Source: Apostichopus japonicus | Lineage: Eukaryota; Echinodermata; Holothuroidea; Aspidochirotida; Stichopodidae | Assembly (NCBI RefSeq): GCF_037975245.1 | Contig: NC_092571.1 | Location: 3,427,001 to 3,491,000 of the forward strand | Direction of reading: 5' to 3' | DNA: 64,000 bases | Shown here: positions 47,536-58,578 of the stretch, piece by piece | Position numbering within the stretch: position 1 is the stretch's first letter | Layout: each line of letters begins with the position of its first letter | Made by a program: the position numbers and the translations under genes | Notes under the pieces: generated by a model | The model's input: the letters and a program-made list of their open reading frames with translations, nothing else | The model's database searches: none | What the model was told of the DNA's origin: nothing

Positions 47536-48360
47536 ACAAAAAATCACTCGATAAATCAGTGAATAAAAGAAATGCATGAGTTTTATTTTTGCGTGAAGAG
47601 CTATACACTGAGTTTTCAGAGTATTTCTAAGTGAGAATTAATGACAATTAACTAGTCAATAAAACTTAACTATCTTTAGCTAGTAGTGTTGAATAATATA
47701 TACATACATATATATACATTGCATCAGATATAAACCAACTCATTGTGCTATCCTCGTTGCGTAACTATAGTCCTCTGAGTGTTCGGCGTTACATGAGTAA
47801 TCGAATTAATGCAACTAATGTGAGCAATAATATCAAAACTAATCAATCATTCTTCGCATAAGTAAAACTGGTAACATCACTTTAAAGGGGAAAAATTGGA
47901 CAGTATATTTTTTAAGCTCCTATTTAGATACCATATTTATTATTTTAACACAGTACTCAGCTACCTCCAGAAAAACATACATTGTTCAACGACACGTAGG
48001 CGGGATAATGTCGTTGTGTCGGGTGAGACTGCAATTTGTGTCACAAAAAAGTATAAAAAATAACAAAGAATATGATAAACCTGTACTTCTAGGCTTGTAG
48101 GCACTCCCTCCCCCACCCCCACCATCCATGAAAATGTTTCTTATATAGTATACACTCATGTCGGGGATGTCAGGTATTCAGTTGACTAGTTAGAAAAAAA
48201 ATTGATATTGCAAAAAGCGTGGTAGCCCAGGTGAGCTGCGCTTACGGTGGTGTTACACGGAAATATCCAGGCATCATGATGCTAAATAAAGAAAATCATT
48301 AGGCCTATATATGTCACAAAACAAATAACACAAAACGCTCTCCACAGAATTGTCGGGCAA
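47536..48360. other. no feature recognised
   Basis: AT-rich spacer, no gene or clear repeat. Confidence 0.4.
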
Positions 48361-48535
48361 AAATTTGAAAAAGATTCGGGCAAGCTACTGCATATATATA
48401 TATTTTTTTCTCTTCTTAGGCTGCCCGATTTTTTCAGGACTTTTGCCCGAATTTCTTGTCCTCTGGAAATTTGGGCAGGGGGGAAATCTGCCCCCCTGCG
48501 CCCCCCCCCCGGCCTCGTACGCCTATGACACTATT
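48361..48535. mobile_element. fragment of a short element ending GTACGCCTATG
   Basis: Right end GGCCTCGTACGCCTATG resembles the ends of the nested element at 50644-50921; no matching left end was found, so the copy is truncated. GGGCAAAA/TTTGCCCGA words occur inside. Confidence 0.4.
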
Positions 48536-48589
48536 GGCACTGGGAGTTTTTGCAGTTTTAATATTTTCGGTTTTTGGACCATAACTGAC

Positions 48590-48772
48590 CTTTGGTGACC
48601 TTTGTGGGCACACAATAGGGCACACCTTCTCCATATGGCAGATATATAGTCCAAGTTTGGCCTCAATCCAACATTCCCTTATTGAGATAGAGCGTACCCA
48701 AGCAAGTGTCACAGACGCACACACACGCCAACCTGACTGCATAGGTTCCTTTTGCTAAAGCAAGGAACCAAA
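48590..48772 (+). repeat. LINE/SINE 3'-end repeat with terminal hairpin
   Basis: Contains GACCTTTGGTGACCTTTG, CACAATAGGG, AAGCAAGTGTCACAGACG, a CACACAC run and a terminal hairpin GGTTCCTT..AAGGAACC (48744-48769) before an A-rich end. This layout is typical of non-LTR or SINE tails in marine invertebrates. Confidence 0.55.
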
Positions 48773-49950
48773 AATGAAAATTTCAAGTATTACCACATAA
48801 ATATTCAAAAAATATACTTTTGTTGCATGTAATGGAGGATTTTGTGAAACCATACATGTCTGCGGTTTGAAAATTCTACAAGGTGTAGACTGTAGAGCAT
48901 TTACAGAAAATAAGTTTGCTAACATACAAAACTGTCCGACCAAAGCAATTTAATGACTTCATGACATTTAAATAAAAAAAGCTTCTAACAGAAGTTATGG
49001 CCTGACTTTAGAATCCGTACCATATGAATGTGCAAGCTTACTTCGAATCGGCCGAAGAACAACTGTATAATCCGGCTGAACGTGTGTGCTCGCACCGGCT
49101 TGGTTCAATAGAATAACAGTCGGTGAATAGGTGCGTCGCGTGAATGATTCGCTTGAATGAGAGCGGCATAGTAGGAAATAGGGTTAGGAAATAGGGAATA
49201 GTTAAATCCATCGATGTACGTGGTATTTAGTGGTTTTTTCCACCCCGGAAGAAACCTGCGAACCCTGTAACATACTAACGTATGCCAGCCCATGCATCCC
49301 GGACGGTGAAAAAGCTAGGCCTATTCAGCGTTACAATGCATATTAACCCTATCCTAGCAATTATGGGACGATTTGCTAGTGTAACTAAAACCTAGGCCAT
49401 ATTCATGCATACAAGAAGTTCAGAACGGAATGTTTTGTTCGAATAGAGAATATTTTGCGATCGCTGTGTTTTTAAAGAAGGAGTTTGTATGAAGGAGTTT
49501 GGACAAATACAGTATGTTCATTAGGCCTCTCGTACTAGTTTTGAGATTATGAAAATTTGTATGTCGATTGACACTTAATTTTGGTGACACACCAAACTTT
49601 TTTATCAGAATTTGTAAAGGAATCTATCGCATATAGCGTTGTATTGATGATTTCATTTACTGCGGAAAGAAGCCTTCCCCAATTCTTTCAAATCACGATG
49701 AAACGATCGATCGTTCTGCAACTTTAATTCACGCTAAAACGATAACATTAGGATAGTTTAAAGTGCCAGTGACAGTGCCAGTGAAATGATAAATACACCA
49801 TCACGATATTACGACCACGATGCGACGCCCGATATTACGTTAGGTATTTGCTGTAGGCGTAATGGAAACGATATTACGATAGACTCCTCATATTTATTTG
49901 TCACGATGCCACGGCCGATTTAATCTGGGCGGTACTGTACATTGTGTGGC
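48773..49950. other. no feature recognised
   Basis: No exon or repeat that I can support. Confidence 0.35.
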
Positions 49951-49957
49951 TTACCAT

Positions 49958-50103
49958 ATCAGGATTTCATCGTCACAATCTTCTTCAGATTCAGCGATGT
50001 CGTCATCCTCCAACGGCTGGATGGTCAAATTTCCCATAAAAAGGTCTAACGCCTCATCGGCGTTGTAGTATTTAGCCGTGATGTATGTGCTAAATACGTG
50101 AGT
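49958..50103 (-). pseudogene. possible piggyBac-type transposase N-terminal fragment
   Basis: One minus-strand frame reads AKYYNADEALDLFMG followed by an acidic run (EDDDIAESEEDCDDEI) and then a donor-like TG|GTAAG. A Y-x-x-x-E-A-L segment followed by acidic residues is common at the N terminus of piggyBac-derived proteins. No catalytic part was found nearby, so it is a fragment at best. Confidence 0.25.
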
Positions 50104-50408
50104 AAATCCTGTCACTCATATCAGTACGCGTGTCAGATCTAATTACTCGCTTGGCGTGTGTGTGGTGAGATATTGTCCCTTTTTACGGATGTGTCACCGT
50201 AACGAAGACGAAGATAGCGTGCCTAAACGCTACACGACCGGTGTGAAGTTAGAAACGTATTCCTCGTTCTTCTTTCGACATTCGCGAATGACTAACTGCT
50301 CCCTATTCAGTTACTTATTCGACAATGGTATCGACGTAACACCTATGGCAAGACGAATGCATTCTTACAAGATGTTCAACATTTGGTCGTGGAAAAGAGG
50401 TTTATCTA

Positions 50409-51411
50409 CAAGGGCGACGGAACCGGGGGGGGGGGGGCACAGGGGGCACGTGCCCCCCCACTTTTCCTCAGGTTAAAAATGTGCCCTTTTTTCTACATGA
50501 AAATTGTACTCTTGATCACCTTATTAGGTAAGCGATATTTCAGTAAGAGATCTAATCCTAATTTAGAAGTATTAATGAATTTCTGTGGGTCAAACTCAAA
50601 TGTTTACTACCACAAGGTTTCTAACATTCTGGTGAGTGCCATTCATAGGCGTAGGAGCCCAGTTTGATTTGGGGGGGGGGGGCCTGCCCGGAAAATATAA
50701 CCGAAATTTTCGTTCAACACGTTAATGTGAATATCATATAGACATGCCAATAACATACAATCGTTTGCCGTGTTATTACCCTTCCATGTTGGTTAGAATT
50801 ATTGGGGAAGTCTTTACAATAACAATGATAATAATATCAGGTTAACCATTGAAAAACACATTGCAAATTATTTTTCTTTCAGTAGGTGCAGCCCCCCAGC
50901 CCCCCGCCTCCTACGCCTATGGTGCCATTATGCATATTCAATTTGCCCAAAAAATCCTAATGCATTTCCAAAAATGCATTGCTATATTTCATTGTGACTT
51001 TGTAATAAGCAGAAGCCATTTATAGCCTACTATGAATAATGTGTGTAGTTTTAATATCCCATAACCTACCCCATCCTTTCGTATTTTGACATAGTTCAAT
51101 TGCTTTCGTGCATGTATCGATCGCGTGTGCAGGGACTTGGATTTTATAATGATTTCACCTCATTTTGTTTCGAAAGAAAACTTGTTCCTTGTTTCACAAT
51201 TTGCACATATTGCAGTGCTAGTATGCATTTTTTCCTTGGAGGGGGGGGGGGGGCGTTGATGGAATGATGTGTATACGCAAATAAGATAATACAATAAGAG
51301 TTATAAATGGTACTAAATATCAGGCTGCATCAGTCCAATCGAATTTCTGCAAAGTGCCCTCGACGTCGGTGCCCCCCCCCCCCCCAGATTAAAAGTGCTT
51401 CCGCCGCCCTT
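50409..51411. mobile_element. hAT-like short element, family 1 copy 2 (host of a nested element)
   Basis: Ends CAAGGGCGACGGAA and TTCCGCCGCCCTTG, flanked by the 8-bp duplication TTTATCTA (50401-50408, 51412-51419). Internal sequence matches copy 1 (38954-39644), e.g. ATGAATTTCTGTGGGTCAAA and the GATGTGTATACGCAAATAAG region. It is longer than copy 1 because a 278-bp element is inserted at 50644. Confidence 0.85.
50644..50921. mobile_element. nested hAT-like short element, family 2
   Basis: Ends CATAGGCGTAGGAGC and CTCCTACGCCTATG; 8-bp duplication GTGCCATT at 50636-50643 and 50922-50929. Its insertion interrupts the family 1 copy, so it is younger. Confidence 0.85.
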
Positions 51412-51419
51412 GTTTATCT

Positions 51420-53300
51420 ATGGGTCATTTGAAATCTAGTGACAATGTAAATGGGTTTTTTTAAATTGATTTTTTAAATTAATATAACGGGAACTGAAAA
51501 AAAAACCATTAGGCCCCAAGCACATCCAGCACGCCTTGGACCACCTAACCAATGGGTAATATGAACTCTAATGACAATTTAGAAAAGTACCATGATGCGT
51601 CTTGCCCGGTCCAAAGAGTGCTTGACTAATTAAAATGACCACTAAATCATGATCACTTCGTAAATGAATGTAACGGGACCTGAAAAACACCTTGAGGCCC
51701 TAATCAAAACCAACACGTACCACCTAACCGATGGGTCATATGAACTCTACAGACATTGTAGAAGGGTACCATAATGCTTCTTGCCCGGTCAAAAGAGTGC
51801 TTGACCAATTTAAATGACCACTTAATCATCACTTCTAATATTAGTGTAACGGGACAACGAATGAAAAACATTTGGGTCCTAATCAAGACCAGCACGCCTT
51901 GGACCACCCAACCAATGGGTCATATGAACTCTAAAGACATTTTAGAAGGGTACCATAATGCGTCTTGCCCGGTCCAAAGAGTGCATGACCAATTAAAATG
52001 ACCACTACATAGTCACTTCTTAAATGATAGTAACTGGACCTGAAAAACACTTTGAGGCCCTAATCAAAACCAGCACGGCTAGGACCACCTAACCAATGGG
52101 TCATATGAACTCTAAAGACATTGTAGAAGGGTACCATAAAGCGTCTTGCCCGGTCCAAAGAGTGCTTGACCAATTAAAATGACCACTAAATCATTACTTC
52201 TTTATTGATTGTAACGGGACCACGAAAAAGCTTTGGGCCCTAATCCATGCAGCACGCCTTGGATCACCAAACCAATGGGTCACATGAACTCTAAGGACAT
52301 TGTAGAAGGGTACCCTAATGCGTCTTGCCCAGTCCAAAGAATGCTTGACCAACATAAATGACCACTAAATCATTACTTTTTTAATGAGTGTAACGGGACC
52401 ACGAAAAAAGCTTTGGGCCCTAATCCATGCAGCACGCTTTAGATCACCAAACCGATGGTTAACATGAACTCTAATGACATTGTTAAAATTACCATAATGC
52501 GTCTTGCTCGGTCCAAATAGTGCTTGACCAATTAAATTGACCACTAATTCATCACTAATTAAATTAGTGTAACGGGACAACGAATAAAAAACATTTGGGT
52601 CCTAATCAAGACTAGTACGGCTTGGACCACCCAACCAATGGGTCATATGAACTCTAAAGACATTAGAAGACTCCCATAATGCGTCTTGCCCGGTCTCGGC
52701 CAAAGAGTGCTTGACCAATTTAAATGACCACTAAATCATTACTTCTTTAATGAGTGTAACGGGACCATGAAAAAGCTTTGGGCCATAATCCATGCAGCAC
52801 GCCTTGGATCACCAAACCGATGGTTAACATGAACTCTAAGGACATTGTAGAAGAGTACCATGATGCGTCTTGCCCGGTCCAAAGAGTGCTTGACCAATTA
52901 AAATGACCACTAAATCATTACTTCTTTAATGAGTTTAACGGGACAACGAATGAAAACCATTTGGGTCCTAATCAAGACCAGCACGCCTTGGACCACCCAA
53001 CCAATGAGTCATATGAACTCTAAAGACATTTTAGAAGAGTACCATAATGCGTCTTGCCCGGTCCAAAGAGTGCTTGACCAATTTAAATGACCACTAAATC
53101 ATCACTTCGTTAATGAATGTAACTGGACCTGAAAAACACATTAAGGCCCTAATCAAGACCAGCACGCTTTGGACTACCCAACCAATGGGTCATATGAACT
53201 CTAAAGATATTGTAGAAGGGTACCATAATGCGTCTTGACCGGTCCAAAGAGTGCTGGACCAATTTAAATGACCACTACATCATCACTTCTTAAGAATTTT
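51420..53300. repeat. ~180-bp tandem array, about 10 copies (left arm of fold-back element)
   Basis: Units carry CCAATGGGTCATATGAACTC, ATAATGCGTCTTGCCCGGTC and TGTAACGGGACC. Anchors fall near 51549, 51727, 51911, 52092, 52271, 52450, 52635, 52817, 53003 and 53180 (spacing 177-186). Inverted copies of the same unit are at 54960-55540. It starts right beside the 51411 element end. Confidence 0.9.
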
Positions 53301-53550
53301 AATGGTTCGACGCAAGGGAGCAATCACGCTATGGTAAATATGAACTCTCAGCCTAGAGGTAATTCCATGGACGTTAAATGATGGTAGGCAGTCAGTTCGT
53401 ACATCGGTATCAATTAGTTCGAGCCTTATGTTTAAGCGCTCTTTTACGAGAGAAAACTTCTAGGAAACATCCTGAATGAATCATTCAATTACAATCAGAA
53501 CGCATGGTCCTTTGTTCCGCTCCGTCACATTTGTCTTATGAAGTATTGAG

Positions 53551-53851
53551 CAAGGGCGTAGGAACCATTCCGCCCCACCCCCCCCCCCCTCTCCGCAAGT
53601 CAGAAAACCCCTTTTTCATTTCCAAATGAGAAAAAAAATCTCATTTGGAGCACCAAATTGCATCTAAGGCCAGGTGAAAATGCAAAATTATTTACAAAAT
53701 GGAGTGGGTGTTGAAGTGTGCTATATTGCACCAAATTGCATCTGAGGCCACCTGGAAATGCAAAAAAATTCCCTCCCCTTAGACCCCTCCCCCAGGCCGG
53801 CCATCAGTCTTCAGCCCCCCCCCCACTCAAAAGTACCTTCCTACGCCACTG
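53551..53851. mobile_element. hAT-like short element, family 3 copy 1
   Basis: Ends CAAGGGCGTAGGAACC and CCTACGCCACTG; 8-bp duplication GTATTGAG at 53543-53550 and 53852-53859. The same element in opposite orientation is at 58100-58456 (shared interior with CTCATTTGG, GATGCAATTTGGTG and CACCCACT words). Confidence 0.85.
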
Positions 53852-53859
53852 GTATTGAG

Positions 53860-54955
53860 TAATAGTAAATGAAACATCTTTGCACATAGATTGGTAAAAG
53901 TGTATCAATTCTACCAGATTAAAGTAATTTCGGCATAGTACCGTCCATTTCCATCCAATCAGAGAATAAATGGGGAGGGGTGGGGGAGGGGTGGGGGAGG
54001 GGGTGGATATTAAGCATGTAATATTTCTCCTGACTTCTATTCTTCCATAATTGACTCAGCATATCCGAATTTATATTTACCGAAGAATTATTACATTAAA
54101 TACAATTGTAAGTGATTAGACCGTGTAATTTTGTCTTAATTTAACAAATGCGAAATTGACCTTAAATCTGGCACTTTTGTTAATGGATTGAATGTGTATT
54201 GTGTATTGAGTAAAATTTGTATAGCTAGATTATGGAAGTTATATTTAATATTTAGGTAACATTGAAAAAAAGGAAATTTACTCAAAACTCACACTTACTC
54301 TGGTCTATGTTTAGTTGGAATAAACCCAGTGAAACTTCTTATGGTGGATCTGCCTTCTACACTCCAACAGAAACTTTGTATTGAAAAATCGCTTAGAGAA
54401 AGGACAAGCACATGGGAACAAGATAAAATAAAAATGCATAGAATGGCACTATAGGGTAACTTGGATTGGTTTATTACCAACTATGACTAATGGAGACCAT
54501 AAAGGAATCAGAGAGGGATTTCGGCATAAAATATATGTCTGGGTAGAACTATTTCACTTGAAGACTATTTTGCAAAATAAACTATTAAAATAAGTTTATC
54601 TCCGCTTGACCCGAGATGACTGATTGTCTTTGTCAGCTCTAGAATGTAGCAATGGAATCTTTCAGAACCTACGAAGGGGGTAACAGCGTTAGCAAACACT
54701 TTCATGGAGAGAGGCAAGAAAACTTCTCTGTTCTTTAAATCTATAAATATGTGACGTGTGAAACGAATAAAAGAACTCAAATTCAGTTCTATGAACGAAT
54801 AATTAAAAGAAAAACACGGTTTTCATTGCGTTGCCAGTCTACAGAATTAGCATTAAACTTGCGCGCCAAATTAAGGTGTTGCTTTTGTTTTGTATCACCA
54901 CACTGGTACACAGAGTAAAACTTCTAATAAAGAAAATATTTTTGAATCTAGTGGA
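53860..54955. other. spacer between the inverted arrays
   Basis: AT-rich with a G-rich run near 53970-54003. No coding frame above 71 codons and nothing recognised; if the arrays are the arms of one element this is its interior. Confidence 0.4.
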
Positions 54956-54959
54956 TAAT

Positions 54960-55540
54960 GTTTGTGCATTAGTCATTTGTATTAGTCAAGCACTCTTTGG
55001 ACCGGTAAGACACATTATGGGACTCTTCTACATTGTCATTAGAGTTCATGTTACTCATCGGTTTGGTGATCCAAAGCGTGCTGGTTTTGATTAGGGCCAT
55101 AAGGTGTTTTTCAGGTCCCGTTACATTCATTTAAAAAAATGATGATGTAGTGGTCATTTAAATTGGTCCAGCACTCTTTGGACCGGTCAAGAAGCATTAT
55201 GGTACCCTTCTACAATATCTTTAGAGTTCATATGACCCATTTGTTAGGTGGTCCAAGGCGTGCTGGTTTGATTAGGGCCTTAAGGTGTTTTTCAGGTCCC
55301 GTTACTTTCATTTAAAAAAATGATGATGTAGTGGTCATTTAAATTGGTCCAGCACTCTTTGGACCGGTCAAGAAGCATTATGGTACCCTTCTACAATATC
55401 TTTAGAGTTCATATGACCCATTTGTTAGGTGGTCCAAGGCGTGCTGGTTTGATTAGGGCCTTAAGGTGTTTTTCAGGTCCCGTTACTTTCATTTAATAAG
55501 CAATGATTTAGTGGTCATTTAAATTGGTCAAGCACTTTTG
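54960..55540. repeat. ~183-bp tandem array, inverted copies (right arm of fold-back element)
   Basis: Three copies plus a partial one of the 51420-53300 unit, in reverse orientation: GAGTTCATRTGACCCAT anchors near 55042, 55224 and 55407. The last two copies are almost identical. Confidence 0.9.
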
Positions 55541-55890
55541 GGGACGGGGGATATGTCCCCGCAATATTTTAGGTGGGGGATATAGTATCTAATATCCCTC
55601 TCAATATTTGGTGGCATAGTTTTTTTTGTGGCTATAAATAGAAAATAATGCGTGAGATTATTTATCCAAATCATATTTGGCGGTGGCTAAAACATGCTCA
55701 AGAGGTAAGAGACTCTTCGTGGTCGTTTCTGTGACCTGTGACCGTATAGCAATTTGTCACTATACTGATTATTATCATAACGTCTGTTCATCTCTTGTGT
55801 ATAGTGTCAGTACGTACAATCATATATGATCCACATCGATATGGGTTCACTGGATTTCCATTTGGCCTGTTTCCTACAAGATTTCTAACT

Positions 55891-56152
55891 GCAGGCGCGT
55901 AGCCAAGGGGGGCGGGGCGAAGGGGGCGACCGCCCCCCCCCCCTCGAGCATATTTTTTTTTTTATGATATCGCTAGTAAATTCAAAATAGAAAATGCTTA
56001 GATGCAACTTACAAGGCCTGGGAAGCGATCGGGGAGGCATTTTCGGCCAAAATTTTCTTTTACGCTTCGCGCCAACTTATGGTGGCGCTACGCTTAGATA
56101 GTTTGCCTACAAGCTTCAACCCTCCATTGGCAAATTCCTCCGGCTACGCACC
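55891..56152. mobile_element. short TIR element with the CGCGCCAAC core
   Basis: Ends CAGGCGCGTAGCC and GGCTACGCACCTG. The interior has TTCGCGCCAACTTATGGTGG, the same core as in the elements at 38954 and 47008. I could not find matching 8-bp flanks. Confidence 0.65.
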
Positions 56153-56203
56153 TGTCCGGCCGTGTCACAATTTGTTACTTAGTATCACCAAAAAACGTCA
56201 CAG

Positions 56204-56344
56204 ATGTATATATATATATATATATATATATTTAGAAATGAATTAGCTAGATGGACCGCATCCGTAATGAAATTTGGTTTCGAATCCCGGTGGAGGCTGG
56301 AAGTTTTTTCACTGTTCTTGATTTTCCAACTCATTACGATTTTC

Positions 56345-56415
<71 letters not shown>
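56204..56415. repeat. two (TA)n runs
   Basis: TA runs at 56205-56231 and 56348-56415 flank a short unique stretch. Confidence 0.9.
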
Positions 56416-56420
<5 letters not shown>

Positions 56421-56547
56421 AGAGAAAACCAGAGAAATAAGATATGACTCATAATTGACAAATAAGGAGTAAGTTTTAGAAAATAAAACTTACTCCTTAT
56501 TTTTCAATTATGAGTCATATCTTATTTCTCTGGTTTTCTCTAATAAT
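56415..56547. repeat. near-perfect hairpin, ~64-base arms
   Basis: Left arm 56415-56478 and right arm 56484-56547 are inverted copies with one clear mismatch and a 5-base centre. Outer ends ATTATTAGAGAAAACC / GGTTTTCTCTAATAAT. A TA run lies on each side. Confidence 0.95.
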
Positions 56548-56583
56548 AGTTTCTTTTGGAGTAAACGTGGATTTTCGTTATAT

Positions 56584-56585
<2 letters not shown>

Positions 56586-56664
<79 letters not shown>
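56586..56664. repeat. (TA)n microsatellite
   Basis: Nearly pure TA between the two hairpins. Confidence 0.95.
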
Positions 56665-56666
<2 letters not shown>

Positions 56667-56720
56667 AATTTCAATACTGAAAACTGTGTCGGTTTTCATG
56701 TTGGTTTACTGTGTAAAGGC

Positions 56721-56798
<78 letters not shown>

Positions 56799-56856
56799 GC
56801 CTTTACACAGTAAAATAACATGAAAACCGACACAGTTTTCAGTATTGAAATTGGTA
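56663..56856. repeat. inverted repeat around a (TA)n core
   Basis: Arms of about 64 bases (56663-56726 and 56793-56856: TACCAATTTCAATACTGA ... TCAGTATTGAAATTGGTA) enclose a pure TA run. Confidence 0.95.
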
Positions 56857-58480
56857 TTTTCTTTGTTCTATTATAGGATGAGTGTTAGTTATTTGAAGCA
56901 GAGAGATAGCATAGAAAGTTTCAACATCCTACTTGAATTTTGAAATTTTGGTCCATTGGAATCCTATGGGAAAAATAACGGGCGCACATTGACATACACC
57001 AGAAATATAAAACGGTTGTAACACATTGACATACATCACATGGCAGGCAATTTTTCATAAAGTTTAAAACATATATAGTCTTGGACATTTTCCTATGATG
57101 GCATATAGTCATACCTGCCACACAACCAAACGAGAGCAATATATGTGATGCATAGCTCCCAACTCTTGAGAAGGCAAATGCTGGTCCATGCCACGAACGG
57201 ACGCTTGCGCGGTTCAGCCGGTTTGGGTGTTAGAATGCGAGTCCAATCCGCGAAATGCGGGTCAGTTGGGAGCTCTGGTAATGCATATCAGGCTTAGTAG
57301 CGCATGAAATAGGTAACGGTCGAACAGTATGTCAAAAATGTTCGACCGTTATAAATGTACCACAAAAATTGCGAAACTCAAAAAGTATACAGTGCATGTA
57401 GTCCCTTTTGTGTATACAGATTCCTACCATGAAATAGTTGATAAAACCATGGAAGCTTCATTTGATGATGCACATGGGGGTATAGTGGTACGTTTGAAAA
57501 AGATAGACACACACATGAATGACATTTTTGTATGTCAAACTTCTTAAAATTTGCCACCTGTGCCCCATGTGCACCAAAAAATGATGTTTTCAGTGTTTAT
57601 ATAAACCAATACTGGCTAAGATTCTGAGTGCAGTAACATGGATCATATACATTTTAAATCTTATGAGTTATGCCATTTTTTAACCTAAATTTATAACGGT
57701 CGAACATTTTTGACATGTTCGCCCGTTAGGCCTATCTATTTCATGCTGTACTGAGCGTGATATATACATCATATATTACTCTAATTTGGTTGTGAGTTAG
57801 ACATCATGGGAAAAGGTCAAAGACTATAAGTATGTTTCAAACTTTATGAAAAATTGTCAGCTGTGTGATGTATGTCAATGTTTTGCAACCGTTGTAATTT
57901 CTTGCCGTATGTCGATGTTCAACCGTTATTTTCCTATAGGATTCTAATGGACCATTTTTTTCAAAATTCAAGTAGGAAGTTGAAACTTTTTACTCTAGCT
58001 CTTTGCTTCAAATGAGTAATATTGAACATTACAGAAAATTGGAAATATCAATTTTAGGGGTGGAAAACCTCTATGTTATCATTTCGTGTTGGTTTACTGC
58101 AGTGGCGTAGGAAGGTACTTTTGAGTGGGCGGGGGGGGGCTGAAGACTGATGGCCGGCCTGGGGGAGGGGTCTAAGGGGAGGGAATTTTTTTGCATTTCC
58201 AGGTGGCCTCAGATGCAAATTGGTGCAATATAGCACACTTCACCCACTAACACCCACTCCATTTTGTAAACAATTTTGCATTTTCACCTGGCCTTAGATG
58301 CAATTTGGTGCTCCAAATGAGATTTTTTTCTCATTTGGAAATGAAAAAGGGGTTTTCTGACTTGCGAACGGGGGGCGGAATTATACTTCCGCCCCCATAT
58401 TTTTCACTGGGGGGGGGGGGCTGGCGCCCCCAGCACCCCCGGTTCCTACGCCCTTGGTTTACTGTATATTATGTGCCCAT
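56793..58480. repeat. long imperfect palindrome with inner hairpins
   Basis: The left arm (56793 to about 57130) recurs inverted at about 57780-58099 plus 58457-58480, interrupted by the element at 58100. Shared words include ATTCAAGTAGGA, TTGACATACATCACA and AAGTTTAAAAC type matches. Inside, 57315-57350 (AACGGTCGAAC .. GTTCGACCGTT) is itself a hairpin and has an inverted partner at 57694-57730. The ~73-codon frame at 57329-57547 lies in the centre and is unrecognised. Confidence 0.8.
58100..58456. mobile_element. hAT-like short element, family 3 copy 2
   Basis: Ends CAGTGGCGTAGG and CCTACGCCCTTG; 8-bp duplication GTTTACTG at 58092-58099 and 58457-58464. It is the inverted counterpart of 53551-53851 and sits inside one arm of the long palindrome, so it inserted later. 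Confidence 0.85.
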
Positions 58481-58499
58481 ATATATTTATATATTTGAT

Positions 58500-58578
58500 A
58501 AATCTGAATCCTGGGATCAATCATGGGATGAATCCTGTGATGAATCCTGGGATGAATCCTGTGATGAATCCTGGGATA
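58500..58578. repeat. 13-bp tandem repeat (GATGAATCCTGKG)
   Basis: About six copies, alternating GGGATGAATCCT and GTGATGAATCCT, so also a 26-bp period. Confidence 0.9.

Noticed and set aside
50156-50476. 106-codon plus-strand frame MCVVRYCPFLRMCH
   Set aside because: Its C-terminal part runs into the inserted short element at 50409 and no domain is seen.
57329-57547. 73-codon frame MSKMFDRYKCTTK
   Set aside because: Lies in the centre of a palindrome complex, starts inside a hairpin arm and matches nothing I know; not enough to call a gene.
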